From an uncultured Clostridia bacterium (GTDB taxonomy: Bacteria; Bacillota; Clostridia; Christensenellales; Aristaeellaceae): a DNA stretch of 64,000 bases. Below the pieces are notes generated by a model. The model was given only the letters and a program-made list of their open reading frames with translations. It was not told the DNA's origin and did no database searches. Below, in pieces: positions 1 through 10,403 of this stretch (position 1 is the stretch's first letter; each line of letters begins with the position of its first letter). The stretch is taken from positions 42,211 through 106,210 of the forward strand of contig CAMJUL010000002.1 of the NCBI GenBank assembly GCA_946408995.1. The letters run 5' to 3'. The position numbers and the translations under genes are program-made.

Positions 1-1
1 A

Positions 2-1078
2 AAAAGCGAGGATGAGGCCAGAAGGGCCCGCTACAGGGCGCTTTTGGACCACGCGGTCCGCACAGGCGCCGACGTCGTTGCCCTGGCGCACCACGCCCAG
101 GATCAGGCTGAAACGGTGCTGATGCGTTTGATGCGGGGCACGGTCAGCGGGATCGGCGGCATGGAGGTCCTCTCCGGCTTCTGCGGGCAGGAAAGGGTCC
201 GTCTGTGGCGGCCCCTGCTTGCGCTCCTCCCGGAAACGCTCCGCGCTTTTCTTGGCCGGCGGGGCCAAAGCTGGGTCGAGGACGAGACCAATGAAGACCG
301 CTCCTACCTGAGGAATCTGATCCGGCATGACGTCCTGGGCCCCATGCGCGACAGGGCGCCTGCCTGTGTGACGCGTATTGCCTGCTCCGCCGGGATTCTC
401 GGCGAGGAAAGCCGCTATTTGGACGCGCTGGCTGCCCGGCTGCTGGAAGGGAACGCCCGTGTGACCTCTCCTTGCGCCTGTATCCGCGCGCCGGTGCTCT
501 ACGGCGCCCCCCCGGTGCTCCTCAGGCGGTGCCTGCGCCTGTTTCTGGTCCGCTGGAAGCAATGCGAGATGCCCGGCATGGACCAGATCATCCGCCTTTC
601 CCGCCTGGGGGTGGGGGAATCCTGCTCCATCGGCGGGGGATGCCGCGCCCTCAGGACGGAAAGCTATCTTCATTTTTTCCCTCCTCATCCCCCGTCCCTT
701 CCCCTGGTTCCCCTGAGGGCGCTGCCCAATCCCGGGCGTCTGTCCGGTGACGGCGTGCGCTTTCAGGCGATCCCAAAGCGTCTGTTTTCGGAGGCGGTCC
801 TCCGTCCCTCCGCCCGGGAGGACCGGATCGTCCCCTTCGGTGCGGAATATACCAAGCCCCTGCGGGCCTTTCTTTCCGCCCGCGGCACAGAGCCGTCCTT
901 CCGGCCTTATTATCCCGTTCTTGCCCTGGGCAGCGAAGTGATCTGGGTCCCTGGCGCAGGGGCAGGCGAAAAGGCCCGCGTCCGTCCGGAGGAAGAATCC
1001 GTTGCCCTGTACTATCCCGGGTTCCTTCCCGGAGATATGGATGAAGCCGTCCCCGAATCGGCTGATACGGAGGTTTGA
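2..1078 (+). CDS. tilS: tRNA(Ile)-lysidine synthase, 5' end outside window
   Basis: TilS attaches lysine to C34 of the AUA-reading tRNA-Ile using ATP, in the cytoplasm. The frame is open from base 2, so the gene starts before the window. The PP-loop that opens the family is missing, but the following conserved block is present (ALAHHAQDQAET, then LMRG), followed by the helical substrate-binding middle and a C-terminal TilS_C-type domain. An internal TTG at 44 is not a credible start because conserved family sequence continues upstream of it. It ends 4 bases before hpt, and tilS-hpt-ftsH is a well-known gene order in Firmicutes. Identity is clear; only the length is unknown. Confidence 0.93.
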   Translation, partial: KSEDEARRARYRALLDHAVRTGADVVALAHHAQDQAETVLMRLMRGTVSGIGGMEVLSGFCGQERVRLWRPLLALLPETLRAFLGRRGQSWVEDETNEDRSYLRNLIRHDVLGPMRDRAPACVTRIACSAGILGEESRYLDALAARLLEGNARVTSPCACIRAPVLYGAPPVLLRRCLRLFLVRWKQCEMPGMDQIIRLSRLGVGESCSIGGGCRALRTESYLHFFPPHPPSLPLVPLRALPNPGRLSGDGVRFQAIPKRLFSEAVLRPSAREDRIVPFGAEYTKPLRAFLSARGTEPSFRPYYPVLALGSEVIWVPGAGAGEKARVRPEEESVALYYPGFLPGDMDEAVPESADTEV

Positions 1079-1082
1079 CAAG

Positions 1083-1634
1083 ATGACACACGACATGTAC
1101 CAGGATCTTGAACGCATCCTTTATGACCGGCAGACCCTTGAAAAACGCGTGGCGGAGCTCGGGCGCGCCATCAGCGCTGATTTCAGCGCCCATCCGCCCC
1201 TGATGGTCTGCGTCCTGAAAGGGGCCGTCGTGTTCTTTTCGGACCTGTTGAAAACCATCACGGTCCCGGTCGAGATCGACTTCATGGCCGCCTCCAGCTA
1301 CGGCGGCCAGACCGTTTCCTCCGGCACCCTTGAGATCACCAAAGACCTGTCCCGCAGCGTCAAGGGGGAGCATCTCCTTCTGGTGGAAGACATCATCGAC
1401 ACCGGCCGGACCCTTCTTCGGCTCAGGGACCTGCTTTTGTCCCGCGGCGCTGCCCAGGTCCGCATCGCCACCCTGTTGGACAAGCCCTCCCGCCGGGTCG
1501 TGGACCTGAAGCCCGATTACTGCGGCTTCACCATCCCGGATGCCTTCGTGGTCGGCTACGGCCTGGATTACGCCGAAAAGTACCGGAACCTTCCGGAGGT
1601 GGGCATCCTCTCCCCCTCCGCCATCCGGGACTGA
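1083..1634 (+). CDS. hpt: hypoxanthine phosphoribosyltransferase
   Basis: This 183-residue purine-salvage enzyme makes IMP or GMP from hypoxanthine or guanine and PRPP. The PRPP-binding signature is visible (LLVEDIIDTGRTL, about residues 99-111), as are the early CVLKGAVVF loop and the later KPDYCGF stretch that contacts the base. The ATG at 1083 follows a GGAGG-like site at 1069-1073 that lies within the end of tilS. The 4-base gap from tilS implies one transcript. A longer reading that begins inside tilS has no family similarity and is not the gene. Confidence 0.95.
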   Translation: MTHDMYQDLERILYDRQTLEKRVAELGRAISADFSAHPPLMVCVLKGAVVFFSDLLKTITVPVEIDFMAASSYGGQTVSSGTLEITKDLSRSVKGEHLLLVEDIIDTGRTLLRLRDLLLSRGAAQVRIATLLDKPSRRVVDLKPDYCGFTIPDAFVVGYGLDYAEKYRNLPEVGILSPSAIRD

Positions 1635-1702
1635 CCCGCCCGTCCCGCGGCCATTTATTGTAGAATTTTTCCCATCCGGTCTTTTTCTCCCATATCGGTC
1701 TA

Positions 1703-1731
1703 TTGTCAACGGCGCTTTTTTTTGTTATAGT
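1703..1731 (+). promoter_or_regulatory. sigma-A type promoter for ftsH
   Basis: TTGTCA at 1703-1708 and TATAGT at 1726-1731 are separated by exactly 17 bases. The site lies in the hpt-ftsH gap, so ftsH can be transcribed independently of tilS-hpt. Confidence 0.75.
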
Positions 1732-1786
1732 ATGTAGCGTTGTTTTTCTGCTGCTTGAATTCTGCCTGAATCAGGAGGATTGAATT

Positions 1787-3730
<1,944 letters not shown>

Positions 3731-3802
3731 AGCGTGAGCTGCCGGGCGTCTGTCCCGGCGCTCTTTGATCAGCACATCGTCCCGGGAGTGTATGTACAGT
3801 TC

Positions 3803-5332
3803 ATGATGTATCAACAGCAAGGCTTCCGGCCTCCGGAACCTCCAAGGGAACCCCCCGCCGGCAGCCGCTCCGAAAGTCTTCCCCCGCGTCAGCGCAAAGG
3901 CAGGTTTTCCTTTAAAGCCCTTTTTCTGGTCTTGCTGACCCTGTCCCTCCTTGCCGGAGGGGTCTATTTGGTGCGCTGGTACGGAGCCTATTCCCAGACG
4001 AAGGAATACGAGAACGTCTTCCTTGACAACATCTATATCAACGGCCTGCACATGGGGGGGCTGACCCTGCAGCAGGGCTATGACACCCTTGTGGCCAACG
4101 TCAATGAGATGCAGAATTCCTGGTCCGTGGACCTGACCTATTCCGGGCATCTTTACTATACCCTCAATTATGGCATCATGGGCATCCAAACCAACATGGA
4201 CCAGGTGTACGACGTCACCATGAGGGCCTACGCCCTGGGCCACACGGGGGACGCGTTCCAGCGCAAGCGGGACTTGGACGCAGTCAAATCCCAGCCTTAC
4301 ACGGACTACACCACCCAGAGTTCCCTGACCACCGTTTACCTGGACCAGATCCTCTCCGAGATCGCGCAGGACCTCTACAGGGCCCCTGTGGATGCCCGTC
4401 TTGCCGCTTTCAACCCCGACGCCGCGGATCCCTTTACCATTGCGCCCGAATCCTACGGCCGGCGCCTGGACACGGCGCCCTTCCGGGAAACCGTTCTCAG
4501 CATGCTCTCAAACGGCATTTCCGGGACCGTTGAGCTGGTTCCGGAAACCCTCCGGCCCCAGGTGACGACCGAGGATGTCCGGGCCGGGCTTACGCTGATC
4601 TCCACCGGGACCACCCCTATCTCCTCCTCCTCGACGGCCAACCGCAACGACAATATCCGCGTGGCCTTCTCCCGCTTCAACGGAATGATCGTCGAAAAGG
4701 ACCAGCGGGTCTCCTTCAACGACACTGTCGGGGAGCGCACCAAGGCCAACGGCTTTCTGGAAGCGGACGAATATGTCTACGGGGACCTGGTGGTCGGCAT
4801 CGGCGGCGGCGTCTGCCAGGCCAGCACGACCCTCTACAAGGCTGTGCTGCTGGCGAACCTGAAAGTCAACAAACGCGAACCCCACTCCGAAACGGTCTCC
4901 TACACCACCTTTGGGCAGGACGCCACGGTCTATTGGGGCGGGAAGAAAATCGATTTTGTCTTCACCAACACCTCCGACGGCCCCATCTATATCACCGCCC
5001 ATGTGGAGCAGAACGGCAAGGCTCTCCAGTGCGTGGTCAATCTTTACGGCCGTTCCCTGGGCAACGGGGTGTATTACACCCTTGAGACGCAGACCGTGGA
5101 AGAGATCCCAAAGCCCGAGCCTGCCGAGTATATCAAGGATACCCGCAAACTCTACGTTACCTACACCGATGAAGAATACCTGGCCCGTCCCGGACGGGAT
5201 GGATTTGTCAACGAAACCTACCTTCAGCAATGGCAAAACGGGGAGCTGGTCTCCGTTACCCTCGTCAGCCGGGACACCTATGAGGCCCAGGCAGACCGCT
5301 ATTATGTCGGCATAGAGCCACCTGTCGGGTAA
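3803..5332 (+). CDS. VanW family protein with membrane anchor and peptidoglycan-binding-like domain
   Basis: A 509-residue protein with a short proline-rich cytoplasmic N terminus, a basic patch and one membrane helix (about 38-60), so the bulk is outside. A PG_binding_4-like region (about 90-260) is followed by a VanW domain (about 300-430) with the signature GERTKANGF and GGGVCQASTTLY. The family is linked to the cell wall, but its biochemical role is not established. I chose the ATG at 3803 because GGGAG precedes it and because the residues before it (a GTG start at 3734 is possible) look non-coding. It lies downstream of ftsH and may share its transcript. Confidence 0.85.
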   Translation: MMYQQQGFRPPEPPREPPAGSRSESLPPRQRKGRFSFKALFLVLLTLSLLAGGVYLVRWYGAYSQTKEYENVFLDNIYINGLHMGGLTLQQGYDTLVANVNEMQNSWSVDLTYSGHLYYTLNYGIMGIQTNMDQVYDVTMRAYALGHTGDAFQRKRDLDAVKSQPYTDYTTQSSLTTVYLDQILSEIAQDLYRAPVDARLAAFNPDAADPFTIAPESYGRRLDTAPFRETVLSMLSNGISGTVELVPETLRPQVTTEDVRAGLTLISTGTTPISSSSTANRNDNIRVAFSRFNGMIVEKDQRVSFNDTVGERTKANGFLEADEYVYGDLVVGIGGGVCQASTTLYKAVLLANLKVNKREPHSETVSYTTFGQDATVYWGGKKIDFVFTNTSDGPIYITAHVEQNGKALQCVVNLYGRSLGNGVYYTLETQTVEEIPKPEPAEYIKDTRKLYVTYTDEEYLARPGRDGFVNETYLQQWQNGELVSVTLVSRDTYEAQADRYYVGIEPPVG

Positions 5333-5358
5333 CGGCCTTAAGCGTTTCCCCTCTTTCT

Positions 5359-5409
5359 CCAATACGCCAAGGACCCCTTCGCAAACCGAAGGGGTCCTTG
5401 ACGTATTGG
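5359..5409. terminator. long bidirectional hairpin between convergent genes
   Basis: A near-perfect inverted repeat of about 23 pairs (CCAATACG ... AAGGACCCCTTCG, loop CAAAC, then the complement) separates the VanW gene and the M18 peptidase, which converge. There is no clean U-tract on either side, so termination is likely but not certain. Confidence 0.7.
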
Positions 5410-5421
5410 AGGGAAGAGCTT

Positions 5422-6822
5422 TTATTTCCCGGCGTCCTTCAGGAAGGCCCGGTAGCATTTGTACGCTTCATAGACATCGGCCTTGCTGACCGTTTCCCAG
5501 GGGGCGTGCATGCTCAGGACCGGTACGCCGCAGTCGATGACGTTCATCGCGTACCTGGCGCACAGATAAGCGATGGTCCCGCCGCCGCCCGCGTCGACCC
5601 TGCCCAGCTCCGCCGTCTGGAAACAGACGCCGTTGTCGTCCATGATCTTCCGGATACAGGCGACAAATTCCGCGTTGGCGTCGCTGGACCCGCTCTTCCC
5701 GCGGCTTCCGGTGTATTTGTTGAAGCACACGCCCATTCCCAGGTACGCCGCGTTGTTTTTCTCAAATACACCGGCGAAGGATGGGTCAAAGGCCGCCGAA
5801 ACGTCGCTGGAAAGCATCAGGCTGTTCTGCAGCATCCGCCGCAGCTTCAGTTCGCTGTATTGTCCGCACAGGTTGAGCAGCTCGGCAACCGTATTCTCGA
5901 AATAGAAGGCGCCCATGCCGGTCGCGCCGACGCTGCCGATCTCCTCCTTGTCCGTCAGCACCGCGCAAAGCGTGCGCTCCGGCGTCCCCTCATAGTCGGC
6001 AAGCGCCATCAGGGACGGATAGGCGCATACCCGGTCGTCGTGGCCGTATCCAAGGATCATGGACCTGTCCAGGCCCAATTCCCTGGCGCGCCCAGCGGGG
6101 ACCGCCTCCAGCTCAGCGGAAACCAGGTCCTCTTCCTCCAGACCGTAACGATCCCGGAGCAAATCAAGGATCCGTTTTTTGACAGGCTCCTTTTCCTCCG
6201 TTCCGGGCTCGGAGCCGATGAGGATGTTCAGCGCCTCGCCGTCGATCAGCTTCGCCGCGTTCTTCCCCATTTGCTCCTGGGCCAGATGGGGAAGCAGGTC
6301 CGAAATGGCGAAGACCATATCCTCCGCTTCCTCACCCAGGGCGATGACCACCTTTTCCCCATTCTTTTTGACGGCCACGCCGTGAAGGGCCAGGGGAAGC
6401 GCCAGCCACTGGTATTTCTTGATCCCGCCGTAATAATGGGTGTCCAGATAGCAAAGGCCCTGGTCCTCAAACAGCGGGTTTTGCTTGATGTCCAGTCGCG
6501 GAGAGTCGATGTGCGCCCCCAGGATGTTCATGCCCTTTTCCAGGGGATCGCTCCCCACAACAAAGGCCATAAAGCACTTTCCCATCCAGTTTTTATACAC
6601 CCGATCCCCGGCTTTCAAAGCCCCGTTTTCGCATAGGATCTCGTCCAGATCGCGAAAATGGCGTGCCTTTGCAATCTTCACGGAAGCCTCAACGCATTCC
6701 CTTTCGGTTTTCCCCTGGTCCAGGAATGCCCGATACCCGTCGTTGAAAGCCTCCAGGGCCTTTCTCTGCGCTTCATCATAGGTTTTCCAAGCGTTGGTTT
6801 TGTACATCTTCCCGCTCTCCAT
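5422..6822 (-). CDS. M18 family aminopeptidase
   Basis: A 466-residue cytoplasmic zinc aminopeptidase of the aspartyl-aminopeptidase family, which trims N-terminal residues (often acidic) from peptides. The metal-binding landmarks of the family are visible: LGAHIDSPRLD (first His/Asp), DKEEIGSVG (catalytic Glu and metal Glu), MLSSDVSAAFDP and, near the C terminus, SMHAPWE. Length matches the family. The ATG at 6822 has GGGAG upstream; an ATG five codons further in (start of MYKTNAW) is an alternative. It stands alone on the minus strand. Confidence 0.92.
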   Translation of the reverse strand: MESGKMYKTNAWKTYDEAQRKALEAFNDGYRAFLDQGKTERECVEASVKIAKARHFRDLDEILCENGALKAGDRVYKNWMGKCFMAFVVGSDPLEKGMNILGAHIDSPRLDIKQNPLFEDQGLCYLDTHYYGGIKKYQWLALPLALHGVAVKKNGEKVVIALGEEAEDMVFAISDLLPHLAQEQMGKNAAKLIDGEALNILIGSEPGTEEKEPVKKRILDLLRDRYGLEEEDLVSAELEAVPAGRARELGLDRSMILGYGHDDRVCAYPSLMALADYEGTPERTLCAVLTDKEEIGSVGATGMGAFYFENTVAELLNLCGQYSELKLRRMLQNSLMLSSDVSAAFDPSFAGVFEKNNAAYLGMGVCFNKYTGSRGKSGSSDANAEFVACIRKIMDDNGVCFQTAELGRVDAGGGGTIAYLCARYAMNVIDCGVPVLSMHAPWETVSKADVYEAYKCYRAFLKDAGK

Positions 6823-6947
6823 TCGTCTTGATTCTCCCGGCCGCAACCGTCGCGAACATTATATTTCATTTGCCGCGCAAATACAAGACCGACGTCCCTG
6901 CGCGTGTTCTTTTCCTGTTTTCGCATCCGCCGGTCCGTTTACGTGAA

Positions 6948-6977
6948 TTGACACCGGCCTATCTTGTGTACTATAAT
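6948..6977 (+). promoter_or_regulatory. consensus sigma-A promoter
   Basis: A perfect TTGACA (6948-6953) and a perfect TATAAT (6972-6977) are spaced by 18 bases. This is the best match to consensus in the window, and it drives the 80-residue protein that follows. Confidence 0.88.
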
Positions 6978-7017
6978 GGCAAAAAAGCCCGCAAGGCGAT
7001 AAACAAGGAGGCATCCC

Positions 7018-7260
7018 ATGGACATTGATATCGAAAAGATCGCAAATCAGATCCTCTCCAAGCTGACCGGCAATTCCGACCTCCTGAACAGCTTCAAGAA
7101 GGACCCCGTCGGCACCATCAAAAACACCCTGGGCATCGACATCCCCGAGGACCAGATCAAGTCCGTCATCTCCCTGGTCACCTCCAAGCTCGGTTCCGAA
7201 GCCGCCTCTTCCGGCCTGGCCGGCATTTTGGACAAGGTCAAAAGCCTCTTTGGCAAATAA
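7018..7260 (+). CDS. small acidic helical protein of unknown function
   Basis: An 80-residue protein with no membrane segment or signal peptide. It has an AAGGAGG site (7005-7011) seven bases before its ATG, a fully consensus promoter and its own terminator, so it is a strongly expressed single-gene unit. The middle (FKKDPVGTIKNTLGIDIP) has the look of the Nif11/NHLP leader-like fold (helix, K-D-P, then G-I-D-I-P), but there is no Gly-Gly cleavage site or modification gene nearby. I do not assign a function. Confidence 0.82.
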   Translation: MDIDIEKIANQILSKLTGNSDLLNSFKKDPVGTIKNTLGIDIPEDQIKSVISLVTSKLGSEAASSGLAGILDKVKSLFGK

Positions 7261-7284
7261 GGTTTCCTCCCCCGTCATATGGAA

Positions 7285-7322
7285 AGGGCCGCGGCCGTCA
7301 TCCGGCTGCGGCCCTGCTTTTT
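7285..7322 (+). terminator. intrinsic terminator of the 80-residue protein gene
   Basis: Stem AGGGCCGC (7285-7292) pairs with GCGGCCCT (7308-7315), followed by a run of T. It also overlaps the end of the convergent rsmF-like gene. Confidence 0.85.
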
Positions 7323-8647
7323 CAGGTCAAAAAGCCCGTTCTTCTTCTCAGTCCCTTGGGATAATGGTTTTTTACCATGCCGCCGCTGGCCTTGCCCCAG
7401 CCCAGGGCAACCCCCCGGCAGACCGGCGTTACCCAGCCTCTCAGGTCTTCCCCGCACCTGAGCACCTGCCCCGTGGTCCATTCTTCCGCCTCCCTGTCGG
7501 ATATCTCCAGACGTCTTTGGCTTTCACACGCGAGAGCCAGGGCATGGTCCGGGGCGAAAACGCTCCCCTTGGCGCTTCCGATGTGAAGCCCAAGCCGAAG
7601 GATACGAATGCCCTTGAGCGGGGGCATTTCCTCCGGCAGAAGGACCACCGTGTTTTTAAACAGCCCAACAGGCCCGCAAAGTTCCTCCCGGACATGCTCC
7701 TCAAGAAAACCGCGTGCAAGCGTTTCCAGCGTTTTGGGGACGGCCAGGCTCAGCCCCGGGGTCGGGCGGGTCTCCCTGCCCGGCGCGCCCTCCTTCTCAA
7801 GGATCGCGGCAAAATGGCCTTCCCCCCGGACCTTGTGGGGCCAGAAGCGGTACATGCCCTCCTCTCCCCCGATCCCGGAAAGCCGTCCCTGACCCCGGCC
7901 AAACGCGGGATGCCTGTCCAAAAAGCGGGCGATCACACCCTCATTTTCCGTTTGATTGAAGGTACACGTGGAATACACCAGCGTGCCCCCCGGACGGAGC
8001 AGTTCCGCAGCGCAGTCCAGGATCTCAAGCTGCCTTGCGGCGCACAGTTCCGGCGCCTTTTCATGCCATTCCGCCGCGGTCTCCGGATGCCGGCGGAACA
8101 TGCCTTCCCCGCTGCAGGGCGCGTCCACCAGCACCCGGTCGAACCAGGGGCCCCAGGCTTCCGCCAGCCTCCTGGGCCGTTCATTGACGGCGATGCTGTT
8201 CCGGATGCCCATCCTCTCCAGGTTCCCGGCAAGGACCGCCGCGCGGCCCGGTTCGATTTCATTGGCCACGAGGACGCCCCGCCCCTGAAGCAGCTGCCCA
8301 AGCTGGGTGCTTTTTCCCCCCGGCGCCGCGCAAAGGTCCAGGACCCTTTCCCCGGGCCGGGGCGCAAGCAGCGCCGCCGGCGCCATGGCACTGGGCTCCT
8401 GCAGGTAATACGCCCCCGCGTCATGCACAGGAGCGGCTCCCGCGAGGGATTCCCCCTTCAGATACCTGCCCTGAGGAAACCAGGGAACCGGTCCCTCCGC
8501 GTCCGGACAGGTGTGCTCCAGGCCCTCCCGGAAACGGATCCCCCGGTTCGGAGGCTGCTCATAGGATAAAAGAAACGGCTCCATCTCCCCTTCAAGGAGC
8601 TGAGCCATATTGCGGACAAAGGCCGCAGGCAAAAACGACGTCTGCAT
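7322..8647 (-). CDS. rsmF: RsmF/Nol1-Nop2-Sun family 16S rRNA m5C methyltransferase
   Basis: A 441-residue SAM-dependent enzyme that forms 5-methylcytosine in rRNA. The SAM-binding stretch DLCAAPGGKSTQ, the release cysteine motif DAPCSGEG and the nucleophile motif YSTCTFN are all visible within residues 100-260. The C-terminal third matches the RNA-binding (PUA-like) region of RsmF-type enzymes. The start at 8647 is preceded by AAGGA. It is the last gene of a minus-strand run cdaA-cdaR-membrane protein-rsmF. Family is sure; the exact target base is inferred. Confidence 0.9.
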   Translation of the reverse strand: MQTSFLPAAFVRNMAQLLEGEMEPFLLSYEQPPNRGIRFREGLEHTCPDAEGPVPWFPQGRYLKGESLAGAAPVHDAGAYYLQEPSAMAPAALLAPRPGERVLDLCAAPGGKSTQLGQLLQGRGVLVANEIEPGRAAVLAGNLERMGIRNSIAVNERPRRLAEAWGPWFDRVLVDAPCSGEGMFRRHPETAAEWHEKAPELCAARQLEILDCAAELLRPGGTLVYSTCTFNQTENEGVIARFLDRHPAFGRGQGRLSGIGGEEGMYRFWPHKVRGEGHFAAILEKEGAPGRETRPTPGLSLAVPKTLETLARGFLEEHVREELCGPVGLFKNTVVLLPEEMPPLKGIRILRLGLHIGSAKGSVFAPDHALALACESQRRLEISDREAEEWTTGQVLRCGEDLRGWVTPVCRGVALGWGKASGGMVKNHYPKGLRRRTGFLT

Positions 8648-8664
8648 CTTTCGATTCCTTGACC

Positions 8665-9336
8665 CTATTTGGGATAGACCGGCTTGTGAAAAGCCTCATT
8701 TTTGTCAATGACCGGCGGCAGCCCGTCCAGCAGGCCATGGTCCTGCTCGTCCGGACCGATCAGGGCGTTCACCCGGCGGAACAGCCTTTTGCGCTCCCGT
8801 CCTTCGTGCTTGACGCTGCGCCTGCGCCGGGTCTCCCTTTCAACCGAGCTTTCCCGCATCGGCTCCGCTTCGGCGGCGCGCGCCTCCGTCACGGCGGAAA
8901 AGAGGCTCTCCGGCTCGGAGTAGGCTCCCTGAACAGGGAAAAACCGCTTTTCTGTATTCTCGACAAGGGGCTTTCTTTCCTCCTGGAACAGCACCTGCGC
9001 CGCTTCTGTTTCCCGCCCGGCCTCGGCTTCCTCCTGGGCCGCAAGGGTCCGCATTTCCAGGCTGTCCCCAAAGTCCTGTCCGAATCCCCATTCCTCCCCC
9101 GGTCGCGCCTCATCCCGGGCAGGGAGGCTTTTCTTTTTCCTTTGCCTGAGCCAGAAAACAAAATCCAATGTCAGCCCGACCGCGCACAAAAACAATACCA
9201 GCCCCAGCCAGTGATCCCCGAGCCAGGAGAGGAACCCGCCGGAAGCGCCCTCCGAAAAAAACGCCCACAGCATTTGCGTCAGTCCCTTCATCCAGCCCAG
9301 CAGCAGCGACAAAAGGCTATCCGCGAATACGTTCAT
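8665..9336 (-). CDS. membrane protein of unknown function, third gene of the cdaA operon
   Basis: A 223-residue protein. Residues 1-70 hold two hydrophobic segments (about 5-30 and 40-63), followed by KKK and a long charged, glutamate/arginine-rich tail that is probably cytoplasmic and partly coiled or disordered. I recognise no domain. Its start overlaps the stop of cdaR by 4 bases (ATGA), and rsmF starts 17 bases after it, so it belongs to the cyclic-di-AMP operon. A link with cyclic-di-AMP is inferred from position only. Confidence 0.75.
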   Translation of the reverse strand: MNVFADSLLSLLLGWMKGLTQMLWAFFSEGASGGFLSWLGDHWLGLVLFLCAVGLTLDFVFWLRQRKKKSLPARDEARPGEEWGFGQDFGDSLEMRTLAAQEEAEAGRETEAAQVLFQEERKPLVENTEKRFFPVQGAYSEPESLFSAVTEARAAEAEPMRESSVERETRRRRSVKHEGRERKRLFRRVNALIGPDEQDHGLLDGLPPVIDKNEAFHKPVYPK

Positions 9337-10403
9337 TCAGACTGCTCCTTTGGCCCGATCTCAACGGTCACGGCCACCTTGTCCGTGCTGATATATACAT
9401 AGCTGCTCGGCCGCATCACTTCCAGCACGCTGGTCATGTCTTCCGTCCGTCCGGTCACGTCCACGGTCCCCGTCAGATAAGCCAGGTCCTCGGTCAGCAT
9501 GGAGACATCCTCGGCCGCCGCCGTGATGCTGTTGACGGAATACCGGACATTTTTGACCTCGTACCCCTCCCTGGGGGTCCCCTGAATAAGGCCGGCATCC
9601 GTCAGTCTCAGCGTGACCGCCGGATAAAAGGTCTGCTGAACGGTGATGGTGCCGATTTCCACGCCCAGACCGTCCGCGGTCACCGTCAGGAACTGTCCGC
9701 TCACCGGGGTATTGTTCCTGTCGTAAAACTCGATAGGAGACGCGGTCCTTTCCGTCCCGTAGCCGCCGTTCCACTCCGGAACCGCATAATGGACGATGCA
9801 CCGTGCGATGCTGTTGACCACCGAGGCGGGCCCCGCCACCGAGACATCGCTGACCTCCGCCCTGGGGCTCTTGCCCCAATAGCCTTCCGGCGGCTCCCCG
9901 TTCAGGTCGATACGCACCGGGATGTTTCCTTTCGTGATGTATCTTTCAAGGACCAGGTGCGCGCTGGGGATGCTGATTTCCTTGACCGAGCCGTAAATGG
10001 TACCGGCCGCCACCAGCTTTACATCCTGTTCCCCAGGGGCCGTCACCTCGGACAGATCCAGGCTGATCTTGAAAGTGGAGGCGTTTACGGTGTTGTAGTA
10101 ACGGATGGGCACCTCCGCCTTCAGGTTGACCGTCTCAAGGTCCTCCAGGCCGCTGACCACGATCAGGCCTTTCTGCTTCAGGCTCTCCGTATTCAGGTTC
10201 ACGGTCACCCCCGGGATGCTTTTTTCCCGGGTCAGGGACGTGTTCTGGGAAATCACGATCCCCCAAAGGCAGACTGCAAGGAGAAGGCAAAGCAATTTCC
10301 ACTGCCATTGGTAGCAGACCATGCGCCAGAGGCGTTTCCAGATGGAATCCGATTTATGATCCGTTTCCCCGCTTCTGGGATGAAACGGCTGTTCCCCCAT
10401 CAT
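9333..10403 (-). CDS. cdaR: CdaR, YbbR-domain regulator of diadenylate cyclase
   Basis: CdaR is an extracytoplasmic membrane-anchored partner that modulates the diadenylate cyclase CdaA. The 356-residue protein has a cytoplasmic N terminus, one membrane helix (about 33-52, ending WGIVISQN) and then about 300 residues of YbbR-type repeats outside the cell. Recognisable repeat units are IPGVTVNL, VPIRYYN, IPVRIDLNGEPPEGY and VTLRLTDA. Its ATG overlaps the cdaA stop (ATGA), so the two are translationally coupled as in other Firmicutes. Confidence 0.9.
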   Translation of the reverse strand: MMGEQPFHPRSGETDHKSDSIWKRLWRMVCYQWQWKLLCLLLAVCLWGIVISQNTSLTREKSIPGVTVNLNTESLKQKGLIVVSGLEDLETVNLKAEVPIRYYNTVNASTFKISLDLSEVTAPGEQDVKLVAAGTIYGSVKEISIPSAHLVLERYITKGNIPVRIDLNGEPPEGYWGKSPRAEVSDVSVAGPASVVNSIARCIVHYAVPEWNGGYGTERTASPIEFYDRNNTPVSGQFLTVTADGLGVEIGTITVQQTFYPAVTLRLTDAGLIQGTPREGYEVKNVRYSVNSITAAAEDVSMLTEDLAYLTGTVDVTGRTEDMTSVLEVMRPSSYVYISTDKVAVTVEIGPKEQSE

